Source: Firmicutes bacterium CAG:534
GTDB lineage: Bacteria > Bacillota > Clostridia > Lachnospirales > Lachnospiraceae
Assembly (NCBI GenBank): GCA_000436115.1
Contig: FR894536.1
Coordinates: 3,586-67,585 of the forward strand
Direction of reading: 5' to 3'
Length of the DNA: 64,000 nt
This document shows, in pieces, positions 25,344 to 34,061 of this stretch (position 1 is the stretch's first letter; every line of letters begins with the position of its first letter). Below the pieces are notes generated by a model. That model worked only from the letters and a program-made list of their open reading frames with translations. It did not search any database and had not been told where the DNA came from. The position numbers were made by a program, and so were the translations under genes.

Positions 25344-26690
25344 ATGGACATCAAAGAAAATTGGGATTTAATTAAAGAAACACTCAAAACAGAATATGAT
25401 CTTTCAGAAATCTCCTACAATACATGGGTAAAACCCCTGCGTTTTCACAGTGTGGATCATGATGTTGTTACGATCATGATCCCTTCTGATCAGGCTCACG
25501 CCCTCAAATATATTTCTTCCAAATATAAAAGTTATTTTCAGGTTACTGTTTCCGAAATGTTTAACCATACTTATGACATTGAATTTATTTTGGAAAAAGA
25601 TGCTGATGATGAAATGATGTCAGCGCCCGGCAATGTTTACAACATTAATTATGAAAATGCAAACCTTAATTCCAAATACAGATTTGATACCTTTGTCGTT
25701 GGAGGAAATAATAAATTTGCCCATTCTGCTTCTCTTGCAGTGGCAGAATCACCAGGCGTTGCCTACAATCCTCTTTATCTTTATGGAGGGGCCGGTCTCG
25801 GTAAAACACATTTGATGCATTCTATAGGACATTTTATCTTGGAGCATAATCCGGATATGAAAGTCCTTTACGTTACATCCGAGCAGTTTACAAATGAAGT
25901 GATCGAATCCATCAGAAGCGGTAACGCTTCCAAAATGACAAAGTTTCGTGAAAAATATCGGACAGTGGATGTTCTTCTTATTGATGATGTGCAGTTCATC
26001 ATTGGAAAGGAAAGTACCCAGGAAGAATTCTTCCATACTTTTAACGTCCTCCACTCTGCCGGAAAACAGATTATCCTTTCTTCCGATAAGCCTCCAAAAG
26101 AAATGGAAACTTTAGAAGAACGGTTCCGTTCCCGCTTTGAATGGGGATTAATTGCCGATATCCAGCCGCCTGATTACGAAACCAGAATGGCTATCCTTAA
26201 GAAAAATGCTGAAAACTATAATAAGGAAATTAATGAGGAAATTTTTCAGTATATTGCCACAAATATCAAATCCAATATCAGAGAACTGGAAGGAGCCTTT
26301 AATAAAGTAATCGCCTATTCTAAATTAAATAAAGTAGAAATTAATTTAAGCAGCGTACAGGAAGCATTAAAGGACATTATTTCTCCCAATGAAAAGAAGC
26401 AGATTACTTCAGGACTGATCGTTGAGGTTGTAGCAGAACACTTTGGCATTACTCCGGAAGATATTATGTCAAAAAGAAGAAATACGGAATATGTGCTTCC
26501 AAGGCAGATCTGCATGTATCTTTGCCGTAAATACACTGACGATTCCCTTCAAAGTATTGGAAAAGCAGTGGGCAAAAAGGATCACACAACAGTTATCCAC
26601 GGTATTGAAAAAATAACGGAGGATATTGAAAAGAATGATGAGCTTAAAGGAAAAATAGATATTATTATCAAAAAGCTTAATTGTGAATAA
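25344..26690 (+). CDS. dnaA: Chromosomal replication initiator protein DnaA
   Basis: A 448-residue AAA+ initiator. Domain I is about residues 1-85. Walker A is GGAGLGKTHLMH at 148-159, and Walker B is VLLIDDVQF near 210. Sensor 2 text is NIRELEGAFNKVIAYS. The domain IV helix-turn-helix ends with VGKKDHTTVIHGIEKI, which binds DnaA boxes. Length is normal. It lies between the two halves of oriC and is the first gene of the right replichore. Confidence 0.98.
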   Translation: MDIKENWDLIKETLKTEYDLSEISYNTWVKPLRFHSVDHDVVTIMIPSDQAHALKYISSKYKSYFQVTVSEMFNHTYDIEFILEKDADDEMMSAPGNVYNINYENANLNSKYRFDTFVVGGNNKFAHSASLAVAESPGVAYNPLYLYGGAGLGKTHLMHSIGHFILEHNPDMKVLYVTSEQFTNEVIESIRSGNASKMTKFREKYRTVDVLLIDDVQFIIGKESTQEEFFHTFNVLHSAGKQIILSSDKPPKEMETLEERFRSRFEWGLIADIQPPDYETRMAILKKNAENYNKEINEEIFQYIATNIKSNIRELEGAFNKVIAYSKLNKVEINLSSVQEALKDIISPNEKKQITSGLIVEVVAEHFGITPEDIMSKRRNTEYVLPRQICMYLCRKYTDDSLQSIGKAVGKKDHTTVIHGIEKITEDIEKNDELKGKIDIIIKKLNCE

Positions 26691-26884
26691 GTTCTTATTT
26701 ATCCTGATACAAAATTTACATTATCCACATGAATTGCGTTTTCTTTTTTGCCCTGAAATAGTATAATAAAAGAGTTATACACATATTAACATCCCTTATT
26801 ATCTATATTACTTAATTTATTATTACTATATAGCAAAGGCCAGGTCACATCGCTACTCTATCAAAGAAAGGAAGTTATACACAA
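26691..26884. other. oriC, part 2: DnaA boxes and AT-rich segment between dnaA and dnaN
   Basis: A perfect DnaA box TTATCCACA is at 26721-26729. Two TTATACACA boxes lie at 26775-26783 and 26875-26883, exactly 100 bases apart, the second touching the dnaN start. Between them is a nearly pure A/T stretch (about 26790-26835) suited to be the unwinding element. A perfect TATAAT (26761-26766) lies in TAGTATAATAA. Box matches are read directly; the unwinding role is inferred from other bipartite origins. Confidence 0.8.
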
Positions 26885-27994
26885 ATGAAATTAGTATGCA
26901 GTAAATCGAATTTGTTAAACGGAGTACAGATTGTATCAAAAGCTGTTCCTAATAAAACAACAATGTCTATTCTGGAGTGTATTTTAATTGACGCTTCAGA
27001 AAACAAAATAAAGCTTTTGGCAAACGATATGGAGCTTGGCATAGAAACGGTAATAGAAGGAGAGATCATTGAAAAGGGACAGATCGCTCTGGATGCAAAA
27101 ATTCTTCTTGATATTGTAAGAAAGCTTCCCGACAGTGATGTTGTCATTGAAACAGACAAATCCTTTAAAACAAATATTACATGTGAAAAGGCAAAATTTA
27201 CCATCATAGGAAAATCAGGAGAAGATTTTTCTTATCTTCCCAGTATTGAAAGAATAGATTCCATTATTGTTTCACAGTTCACTTTGAAGGAAGTGGTAAG
27301 GCAGACCATTTTTTCTATTGCAGACAATGATAATAATAAGCTTATGACAGGCGAATTATTTGAAATCAATGGAAACATGTTAAAAGTGGTTTCTCTTGAC
27401 GGACACAGAATTTCCATCAGGAAAATAGAATTAAAGGACAGCTATCCTTCCAGGAAGGTTGTTGTTCCCGGTAAAACGCTGAACGAGGTAAGCAAAATAT
27501 TATCAGGTGATACGGACAAGGATGTAAGCATTTTCTTTACGGGAAAGCATATTGTATTTGAATTTGACGATACCACCGTTGTTTCAAGACTGATCGAGGG
27601 AGAATATTTTAACATTGATCAAATGCTTTCCAGCGATTATGAGACAAAGGTTACTATCAATAAAAAAGAGCTTTTGGAGTGTATTGACAGAGCAACCCTT
27701 CTTGTAAAGGAAGGGGATAAAAAGCCGATCATCATCAATATTACAGATGGTATGATGGAGCTTAAGATCAATTCTACTGTAGGAAGCATGGATGAAGAGA
27801 TCGATATCACAAAGCAGGGAAAGGATATCATGATAGGATTTAACCCTAAATTTATGATAGATGCCCTTCGTGTGATCGATGATGAACAGGTTGATATTTA
27901 TCTTGTAAATCCCAAGGCTCCCTGCTTTATAAGAGATGCAGCAGAAAAATATATTTATTTGATACTGCCGGTTAATTTTACAACAGTATCATAA
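26885..27994 (+). CDS. dnaN: DNA polymerase III beta sliding clamp
   Basis: A 369-residue clamp, ring-forming dimer that tethers the polymerase. It begins MKLVCSKSNLLNGVQIVSKA and contains KTTMSILECILIDA, the standard N-terminal domain text. It ends FIRDAAEKYIYLILPVN, where Bacillus has the typical LPVRT-type end. Three equivalent domains fit the length. GAAAGGAAG precedes the ATG, and a DnaA box overlaps this leader, so DnaA may influence its transcription. Confidence 0.97.
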   Translation: MKLVCSKSNLLNGVQIVSKAVPNKTTMSILECILIDASENKIKLLANDMELGIETVIEGEIIEKGQIALDAKILLDIVRKLPDSDVVIETDKSFKTNITCEKAKFTIIGKSGEDFSYLPSIERIDSIIVSQFTLKEVVRQTIFSIADNDNNKLMTGELFEINGNMLKVVSLDGHRISIRKIELKDSYPSRKVVVPGKTLNEVSKILSGDTDKDVSIFFTGKHIVFEFDDTTVVSRLIEGEYFNIDQMLSSDYETKVTINKKELLECIDRATLLVKEGDKKPIIINITDGMMELKINSTVGSMDEEIDITKQGKDIMIGFNPKFMIDALRVIDDEQVDIYLVNPKAPCFIRDAAEKYIYLILPVNFTTVS

Positions 27995-28024
27995 AAAAGA
28001 CTGATCAGATTAAAAAGGATAAAA

Positions 28025-28234
28025 ATGGAAAAAATAATAATTAGAGATGATTTTATAAAGCTCGGACAGGCTCTTAAGCTTGCCGGACTTGTAGAATCAG
28101 GCGTAGATGCAAAATTTGCCGTTCAGGATGGATGTGTAAAGGTAAACGGACAAACTGAAACTCAAAGAGGAAAAAAACTTTATGAGGGAGATATTTTTGA
28201 ATATCAGGGAACTCAGGTAAAGGTGACAAAATGA
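28025..28234 (+). CDS. yaaA: S4-domain RNA-binding protein YaaA
   Basis: A 69-residue S4-like protein between dnaN and recF, the conserved Firmicute position. The S4 text is FIKLGQALKLAGLVESGVDA with VQDGCVKVNGQ. It resembles Bacillus YaaA, connected with ribosome biogenesis. Its stop overlaps the recF start by 4 bases (ATGA). Confidence 0.92.
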   Translation: MEKIIIRDDFIKLGQALKLAGLVESGVDAKFAVQDGCVKVNGQTETQRGKKLYEGDIFEYQGTQVKVTK

Positions 28235-29334
28235 TCATCAAATCTCTTGAATTGGCTGATTTTAGAAATTACGAATCTTTAAATATCAGTTTTGACAGTG
28301 GAACTAATATTCTTTACGGTGACAATGCCCAGGGAAAAACAAATATTCTTGAAGCAATTTATGTTTCTTCCACTACAAAATCCCATAAGGGAAGTAAAGA
28401 TAAGGAAATCGTAAGCTTTGACAAAGAAGAGGCTCATATCAGAACCTACCTTGAAAAAGATCATGTGGAATACAGGGTGGATATGCATCTTCGTAAGAAT
28501 AAATCTAAAGGTATTGCTATTGACGGTCAGAAAATCAAAAAAGCTTCCGAGCTTTTAGGTCTTCTTAATGTTGTATTTTTTTCTCCTGAAGATCTTTCCA
28601 TTATCAAAAACGGGCCTGCAGAAAGAAGAAGATTTGCAGATATGGAGCTTTGCCAGCTCGACAGCTTTTATCTTTATAACTTAAATCATTACAACAAGAT
28701 TATTAATCAGAGAAACAAGCTTTTAAAGGACATGTATTTTAATCCCGGCCTGAAGGAAACCTTAAATATCTGGGATATGCAGCTTGTATCCTTTGGAAGT
28801 AAGATCATAGAAAGAAGAGAGCTTTTTGCAAAGCAGCTTTGTGAAATCATAGAAGAGATACATAGCAGGCTTTCCGGTGGAAAAGAAAAAATAGAAGTGA
28901 AATATGAACCTGATGTTTCCATTGAAGATTTTGAAGTGAGAATGAAGGAAAATCAGGAAAAGGATATCAGAAGCAAACTGACTTCAACAGGCCCCCACAG
29001 GGATGATTTTTCTTTTATTGTGAATGGAATTGATATCAGAAAATATGGTTCCCAGGGACAGCAGAGGACAGCAGCTCTTTCTCTTAAGCTTTCAGAGATA
29101 GAACTTGTAAAAAAAATGACAAAGGATACACCTGTACTTTTACTTGATGACGTACTGTCAGAGCTTGACAGCAACAGACAAAATTATCTGTTAAACAGTA
29201 TTGGTGATATTCAGACGATCATTACCTGTACAGGACTTGATGAATTTATCAATAACAGGTTTGAAATTAATCGCATTTATAAGATTACAAATGGAACTGC
29301 ACAAATGATATCTGATAATGTCAATATGGCATAA
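28231..29334 (+). CDS. recF: DNA replication and repair protein RecF
   Basis: A 367-residue SMC/ABC-type ATPase that helps load RecA at gaps. Walker A is GDNAQGKTNILEAI at residues 30-43. The signature motif is YGSQGQQRTAALSLKL near 275, and Walker B is PVLLLDDVLSELD near 300. Length is normal. Translationally coupled to yaaA. Confidence 0.96.
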   Translation: MIIKSLELADFRNYESLNISFDSGTNILYGDNAQGKTNILEAIYVSSTTKSHKGSKDKEIVSFDKEEAHIRTYLEKDHVEYRVDMHLRKNKSKGIAIDGQKIKKASELLGLLNVVFFSPEDLSIIKNGPAERRRFADMELCQLDSFYLYNLNHYNKIINQRNKLLKDMYFNPGLKETLNIWDMQLVSFGSKIIERRELFAKQLCEIIEEIHSRLSGGKEKIEVKYEPDVSIEDFEVRMKENQEKDIRSKLTSTGPHRDDFSFIVNGIDIRKYGSQGQQRTAALSLKLSEIELVKKMTKDTPVLLLDDVLSELDSNRQNYLLNSIGDIQTIITCTGLDEFINNRFEINRIYKITNGTAQMISDNVNMA

Positions 29335-29362
29335 TTTTTCAGAAAGGTATGGTTTATAATTT

Positions 29363-31294
29363 ATGAGCAGCGTTGATTACGGAGCAGACCAAATCCAGAT
29401 TTTGGAAGGACTCGAAGCAGTAAGAAAAAGACCGGGAATGTATATAGGAACAACGTCAAGCAGAGGACTTCATCATCTTGTTTATGAGATTGTGGATAAC
29501 TCTGTTGATGAAGCTCTTGCGGGATATTGTGATACCATAGAAGTTTTGATCAATGAAGACAATTCTATTACCGTAACAGATAATGGAAGAGGAATTCCTG
29601 TAGGAATTAATCATAAGGCCGGACTTCCTGCGGTAGAGGTTGTATTTACCATATTGCATGCAGGAGGAAAATTTGGCGGTGGCGGATACAAGGTATCCGG
29701 AGGACTTCATGGTGTTGGCGCATCAGTAGTAAATGCTCTTTCCGACTGGCTTGAGGTTCAGATCTATACAGACGGTAAAATTTATCAGCAGCGATATGAG
29801 AGGGGACATGTATGTTACCCTCTTAAAGTGGTTGGAGAATGTGAAGAAGACAAAACAGGTACAAAGGTTACCTTTAAGCCTGATGCTACTATTTTCCAGG
29901 AAACCACTGTTTATGAATTTGACGTTTTGAAACAAAGATTAAGGGAAATGGCTTTCCTTACCAAGGGACTTCATATCATTTTAAAGGATCTGAGGGTAGA
30001 AGAAGGACAAAAGCCTGTGGAAAGGGAATTCCATTACGAGGGTGGTATTAAGGAATTTGTCACTTACCTGAACAGAAGTAAAACTGCACTTTATACAGAT
30101 GTAATGTATTTTGAAGGTAAGAAAAATAATGTGTATGTGGAAGTGGCAATGCAGCATAACGACTCCTATACAGAAAGTTCTTACAGCTTTGTAAACAACA
30201 TTAATACGCCGGAAGGTGGAACTCATCTTGTTGGCTTTAAAAACGCTCTTACCAAAACCTTTAATGAATATGCAAAAGGAAATAAGCTTTTAAAGGACAG
30301 TGAACCGAATTTAACAGGTGACGATATCAGAGAGGGACTTACCGCTATTGTCAGTGTTAAAATAGAGGATCCCCAATTTGAAGGCCAGACAAAGCAGAAG
30401 CTTGGAAATTCAGAGGCAAGGAATGCGGTTGACAGTGTTGTAAGTGAACAGCTTACTTATTATTTGGAACAAAATCCTTCTGTGGCAAAGTTGATCTGTG
30501 AAAAGTCAATCCTTGCACAGAGAGCAAGAGATGCAGCCCGTAAGGCGAGAGATCTTACCAGAAGAAAGACAGCCCTTGAAAGCGCCAGTCTTCCCGGAAA
30601 GCTTGCCGATTGCTCTGACAAAAATCCGGAAAACTGCGAGATTTATATCGTTGAGGGAGATTCCGCGGGAGGCAGTGCAAAAACAGCAAGAAGCCGTGCA
30701 ACACAGGCGATTCTTCCTCTTCGAGGAAAAATTTTAAATGTAGAAAAAGCAAGACTTGATAAGATTTATGCAAATGCAGAAATTAAAGCCATGATTACTG
30801 CATTTGGTACCGGAATTCATGATGAATTTGATATTTCAAAGCTCCGTTATCATAAGATCATCATTATGACGGATGCGGATGTGGACGGCGCTCATATTGC
30901 AACCCTGCTGTTAACCTTCCTTTATCGTTTTATGCCGGAGCTGATCAAACAGGGATACGTTTATTTGGCCCAGCCTCCTCTCTATAAGCTGGAAAAAAAT
31001 AAAAATGTGTGGTACGCCTACAGTGATGAAGAGCTGGATAATATTTTGAAAGAGGTCGGCCGCGATCAGAATAACAAGATCCAGAGATATAAGGGACTTG
31101 GAGAAATGGATCCGGAACAGCTTTGGGAAACGACTATGGATCCCGAAAAGAGAATTCTGCTCCGTGTTACCATGAATGAAGAAGCAGAATCAGAAATTGA
31201 TCTTACCTTTACAACTCTCATGGGAGATAAAGTAGAACCCAGACGTGAGTTTATTGAAGAAAATGCAAAGTTTGTGAAAAACCTTGATATTTAA
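29363..31294 (+). CDS. gyrB: DNA gyrase subunit B
   Basis: A 643-residue ATPase subunit. The GHKL domain has EIVDNSVDEALAGYCD and VTDNGRGIPVG. The TOPRIM domain has VEGDSAGGSAKTARSR and TDADVDGAHI, with the C-terminal YKGLGEMDPEQLWETTMDP. AGAAAGGT precedes the ATG. All catalytic text is present. Confidence 0.98.
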   Translation: MSSVDYGADQIQILEGLEAVRKRPGMYIGTTSSRGLHHLVYEIVDNSVDEALAGYCDTIEVLINEDNSITVTDNGRGIPVGINHKAGLPAVEVVFTILHAGGKFGGGGYKVSGGLHGVGASVVNALSDWLEVQIYTDGKIYQQRYERGHVCYPLKVVGECEEDKTGTKVTFKPDATIFQETTVYEFDVLKQRLREMAFLTKGLHIILKDLRVEEGQKPVEREFHYEGGIKEFVTYLNRSKTALYTDVMYFEGKKNNVYVEVAMQHNDSYTESSYSFVNNINTPEGGTHLVGFKNALTKTFNEYAKGNKLLKDSEPNLTGDDIREGLTAIVSVKIEDPQFEGQTKQKLGNSEARNAVDSVVSEQLTYYLEQNPSVAKLICEKSILAQRARDAARKARDLTRRKTALESASLPGKLADCSDKNPENCEIYIVEGDSAGGSAKTARSRATQAILPLRGKILNVEKARLDKIYANAEIKAMITAFGTGIHDEFDISKLRYHKIIIMTDADVDGAHIATLLLTFLYRFMPELIKQGYVYLAQPPLYKLEKNKNVWYAYSDEELDNILKEVGRDQNNKIQRYKGLGEMDPEQLWETTMDPEKRILLRVTMNEEAESEIDLTFTTLMGDKVEPRREFIEENAKFVKNLDI

Positions 31295-31321
31295 CAGACA
31301 ATGAGAAAGATATAGGTAAAA

Positions 31322-31404
31322 GATTGAAAAATAAAATTTTTCAATCGCAAGATTTGTGTCTGCGTGTATTTGACACAAACTCGGCATGCGCAAAAAGCGT
31401 GCGC
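31322..31404. repeat. Three successive inverted repeats between gyrB and gyrA
   Basis: Hairpin 1, 31322-31346: GATTGAAAAAT/ATTTTTCAATC with a 3-base loop. Hairpin 2, 31353-31379: TTTGTGTC/GACACAAA with an 11-base loop. Hairpin 3, 31384-31404: GCATGCGC/GCGTGCGC, imperfect, loop AAAAA. None is followed by a clear T-run. They could act as mRNA-processing or protection structures. Function unknown. Confidence 0.6.
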
Positions 31405-31420
31405 AGAAATGAGGAAAAAG

Positions 31421-33988
31421 ATGGAAGACAATATTTTTGATAAGATACATGAGGTTGACCTTCAAAAAACGATGGAAACCTCCTATATCGATTACGCAAT
31501 GAGTGTTATTGCATCAAGAGCCCTTCCTGATGTAAGGGATGGGTTAAAACCGGTTCAAAGAAGAGTGTTATACTCCATGATAGAACTGAACAACGGTCCG
31601 GACAAGCCTCACAGAAAGAGCGCCCGTATCGTCGGTGATACCATGGGTAAATATCATCCTCACGGCGACAGCTCTATTTATGGTGCACTTGTAAATATGG
31701 CTCAGCCCTGGTCTTTCAGATATCCCCTTGTTGACGGTCATGGAAATTTTGGTTCTGTAGACGGAGACGGTGCTGCTGCCATGCGTTATACAGAAGCCCG
31801 CTTAAGCAAGATTTCCATGGAACTTTTGGCTGATATTAATAAAGATACGGTAGATTTTGTTCCTAATTTTGATGAAACAGAAAAGGAACCTTCCGTTCTT
31901 CCAAGCAGATACCCTAATCTTCTTGTTAACGGTACAACAGGTATTGCAGTAGGTATGGCAACAAATATTCCTCCTCATAATCTTCGTGAGGTGGTGGATG
32001 CCATTGTAAAAATTATCGACAACCGGATCATAGATGATAAAGAAACAGAGATAGAAGAAATCCTGTCTATTATCAAAGCACCTGATTTTCCTACCGGAGG
32101 AATTATCCTTGGAACAAGGGGAAGTGAAGAGGCTTACAGAACCGGAAGAGGAAAAGTAAGGGTTCGTGCGGTAACGGACATTGAAACCATGGCAAACGGA
32201 AAATCCCGTATTATTGTCACGGAGCTTCCTTACATGGTAAATAAGGCAAATCTGATCTTAAAGATTGCCGAGCTTGTAAAGCTCAAAAAAATTGACGGCA
32301 TTACAGATCTGAGAGATGAATCTGACAGAGAAGGAATGCGGATCGTCATTGAACTGCGCCGTGATGCAAATGCAAATATTGTATTAAACCATTTGTATAA
32401 GCATACACAGATGCAGGATACCTTCGGTATCATCATGCTTGCCCTGGTAAATAATGAGCCAAAGGTATTAAATATTCTTGATATGCTGAAAGCTTATATC
32501 GCACATCAGGAAGATGTTGTAACAAGAAGAACCAGATATGATCTGAATAAAGCAGAAGAAAGAGATCATATTTTACAGGGATTACTGATCGCACTGGATA
32601 ATATCGATGAAGTGATCCGTATTATCAGAGGAAGCCGTACTACACAGATTGCAAAGGAAAGTCTGATGGAACGCTTCGGCCTTACAGATGTGCAGGCCCA
32701 GGCGATTGTAGATATGAGACTTCGCGCTCTGACCGGTTTGGAAAGAGAAAAGCTGGAAAATGAGCATCAGGAATTAATTGCAAAAATAGCAGAATTAAAG
32801 GCAATTCTTGCAGATGAAAAGCTGCTGCTTGGCGTGATCAGAACAGAAATAAAAGAAGTTTCCGATAAATTCGGGGATGATAGAAAAAGCAAGATTGGCT
32901 ATGATGCTTTTGATATTTCCATGGAGGATATGGTTCCCAATGAAAATACGATCATTGCCATGTCTAATCTGGGATATATTAAGAGAATGACCATTGATAA
33001 TTTTAAATCCCAGCACCGCGGCGGTAAAGGAATTAAGGGAATGCAGACAATAGAAGATGATTTTATTGCAGATCTTCTGATGACTACAACACACCATTAT
33101 ATTATGTTCTTTACCAATTACGGACGAGTATACAGGCTTAAGGCTTATGAAATTCCGGAAGGAAGCCGTACCTCAAGAGGAGTTGCCATTGTAAATATCC
33201 TTCAGCTTAATCCGGGGGAAAAGATCAGCGCTATTATTCCTGTAAAAGATTACGAAGAAAATAAAAATCTTTTCATGGTGACAAAAAAAGGAATTGTAAA
33301 GAAAACAGACATTGTTGAATACAGTAATGTAAGAAAGAATGGTCTGGCTGCAATTAACCTGAGAGATGATGACGAGTTGATCGAGGTAAAGATCACAGAT
33401 GCAGATACGGAAATATTCCTGGTAACAAAATGCGGAATGTGCATCAGATTTAAAGAGACAGATGTGCGCTGTACAGGACGAGCTTCTATGGGTGTGATCG
33501 GAATGAGCCTTGGAGATGAAGATGAGATCATCGGCATGCAGCTTGATCATCAGGGAGATTCTCTCCTCATTGTTTCTGAAAATGGTATGGGAAAGAGAAC
33601 CTACTTAAATGAATTTACCGTTCAGAAGCGTGGTGGAAAAGGTGTAAAATGCTATAAGATCACCGATAAGACCGGCTATGTTGTAGGAGTAAAGGCTGTA
33701 AATGACGATCATGAAATTATGATGATCACAACCGGCGGCATTATCATTCAAATTCCCATGGAAGATGTTTCTATTTTAGGAAGGATCACCTCCGGCGTAA
33801 AGCTGATCAATCTTGATAAGGGAGTAAAGGTTGCTCAGATCGCAAAGGTAAGGGAAAAGGTTTCAAACGGAGATCAGGAATTTGAAAATATAGATGATGC
33901 AATGGAAGATATTCCTGAGCAGGATCTTGATTTTTATGATGATGATGAGGAAGTAACGCTTCCCCATGAAGAAAACGAGGATGAATAA
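31421..33988 (+). CDS. gyrA: DNA gyrase subunit A
   Basis: An 855-residue cleavage/religation subunit. The start is the ATG at 31421 (MEDNIFDKIHEVDLQ) after GAGGAAAAAG; upstream extension runs into inverted repeats. The catalytic Tyr lies in AAAMRYTEARLSKIS (about 125). The GyrA box region reads QHRGGKGIKGM near 545, followed by a six-bladed C-terminal domain with KRGGKGVKCYK and an acidic tail. In the quinolone-resistance-determining region Ser84 is kept, but the position equal to E. coli Asp87 is Gly88. Confidence 0.98.
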   Translation: MEDNIFDKIHEVDLQKTMETSYIDYAMSVIASRALPDVRDGLKPVQRRVLYSMIELNNGPDKPHRKSARIVGDTMGKYHPHGDSSIYGALVNMAQPWSFRYPLVDGHGNFGSVDGDGAAAMRYTEARLSKISMELLADINKDTVDFVPNFDETEKEPSVLPSRYPNLLVNGTTGIAVGMATNIPPHNLREVVDAIVKIIDNRIIDDKETEIEEILSIIKAPDFPTGGIILGTRGSEEAYRTGRGKVRVRAVTDIETMANGKSRIIVTELPYMVNKANLILKIAELVKLKKIDGITDLRDESDREGMRIVIELRRDANANIVLNHLYKHTQMQDTFGIIMLALVNNEPKVLNILDMLKAYIAHQEDVVTRRTRYDLNKAEERDHILQGLLIALDNIDEVIRIIRGSRTTQIAKESLMERFGLTDVQAQAIVDMRLRALTGLEREKLENEHQELIAKIAELKAILADEKLLLGVIRTEIKEVSDKFGDDRKSKIGYDAFDISMEDMVPNENTIIAMSNLGYIKRMTIDNFKSQHRGGKGIKGMQTIEDDFIADLLMTTTHHYIMFFTNYGRVYRLKAYEIPEGSRTSRGVAIVNILQLNPGEKISAIIPVKDYEENKNLFMVTKKGIVKKTDIVEYSNVRKNGLAAINLRDDDELIEVKITDADTEIFLVTKCGMCIRFKETDVRCTGRASMGVIGMSLGDEDEIIGMQLDHQGDSLLIVSENGMGKRTYLNEFTVQKRGGKGVKCYKITDKTGYVVGVKAVNDDHEIMMITTGGIIIQIPMEDVSILGRITSGVKLINLDKGVKVAQIAKVREKVSNGDQEFENIDDAMEDIPEQDLDFYDDDEEVTLPHEENEDE

Positions 33989-34000
33989 ATTTATAAAAAC

Positions 34001-34039
34001 AAATAAACGCCGCTATTAAGAGCAATGTGGCGTTTATTT
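34001..34039 (+). terminator. Terminator after gyrA
   Basis: AAATAAACGCC and GGCGTTTATTT pair perfectly over 11 bases around a 17-base loop, followed by CTAT. The T-run lies in the stem itself, so it may work in both directions. Confidence 0.75.
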
Positions 34040-34061
34040 CTATGGAAAGGATGGAATTAAA

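Noticed and set aside
31364..31420. N-terminal extension of GyrA by 19 residues
   Set aside because: The extension lies in an inverted-repeat region, is not GyrA-like, and a good ribosome-binding site precedes the ATG at 31421.
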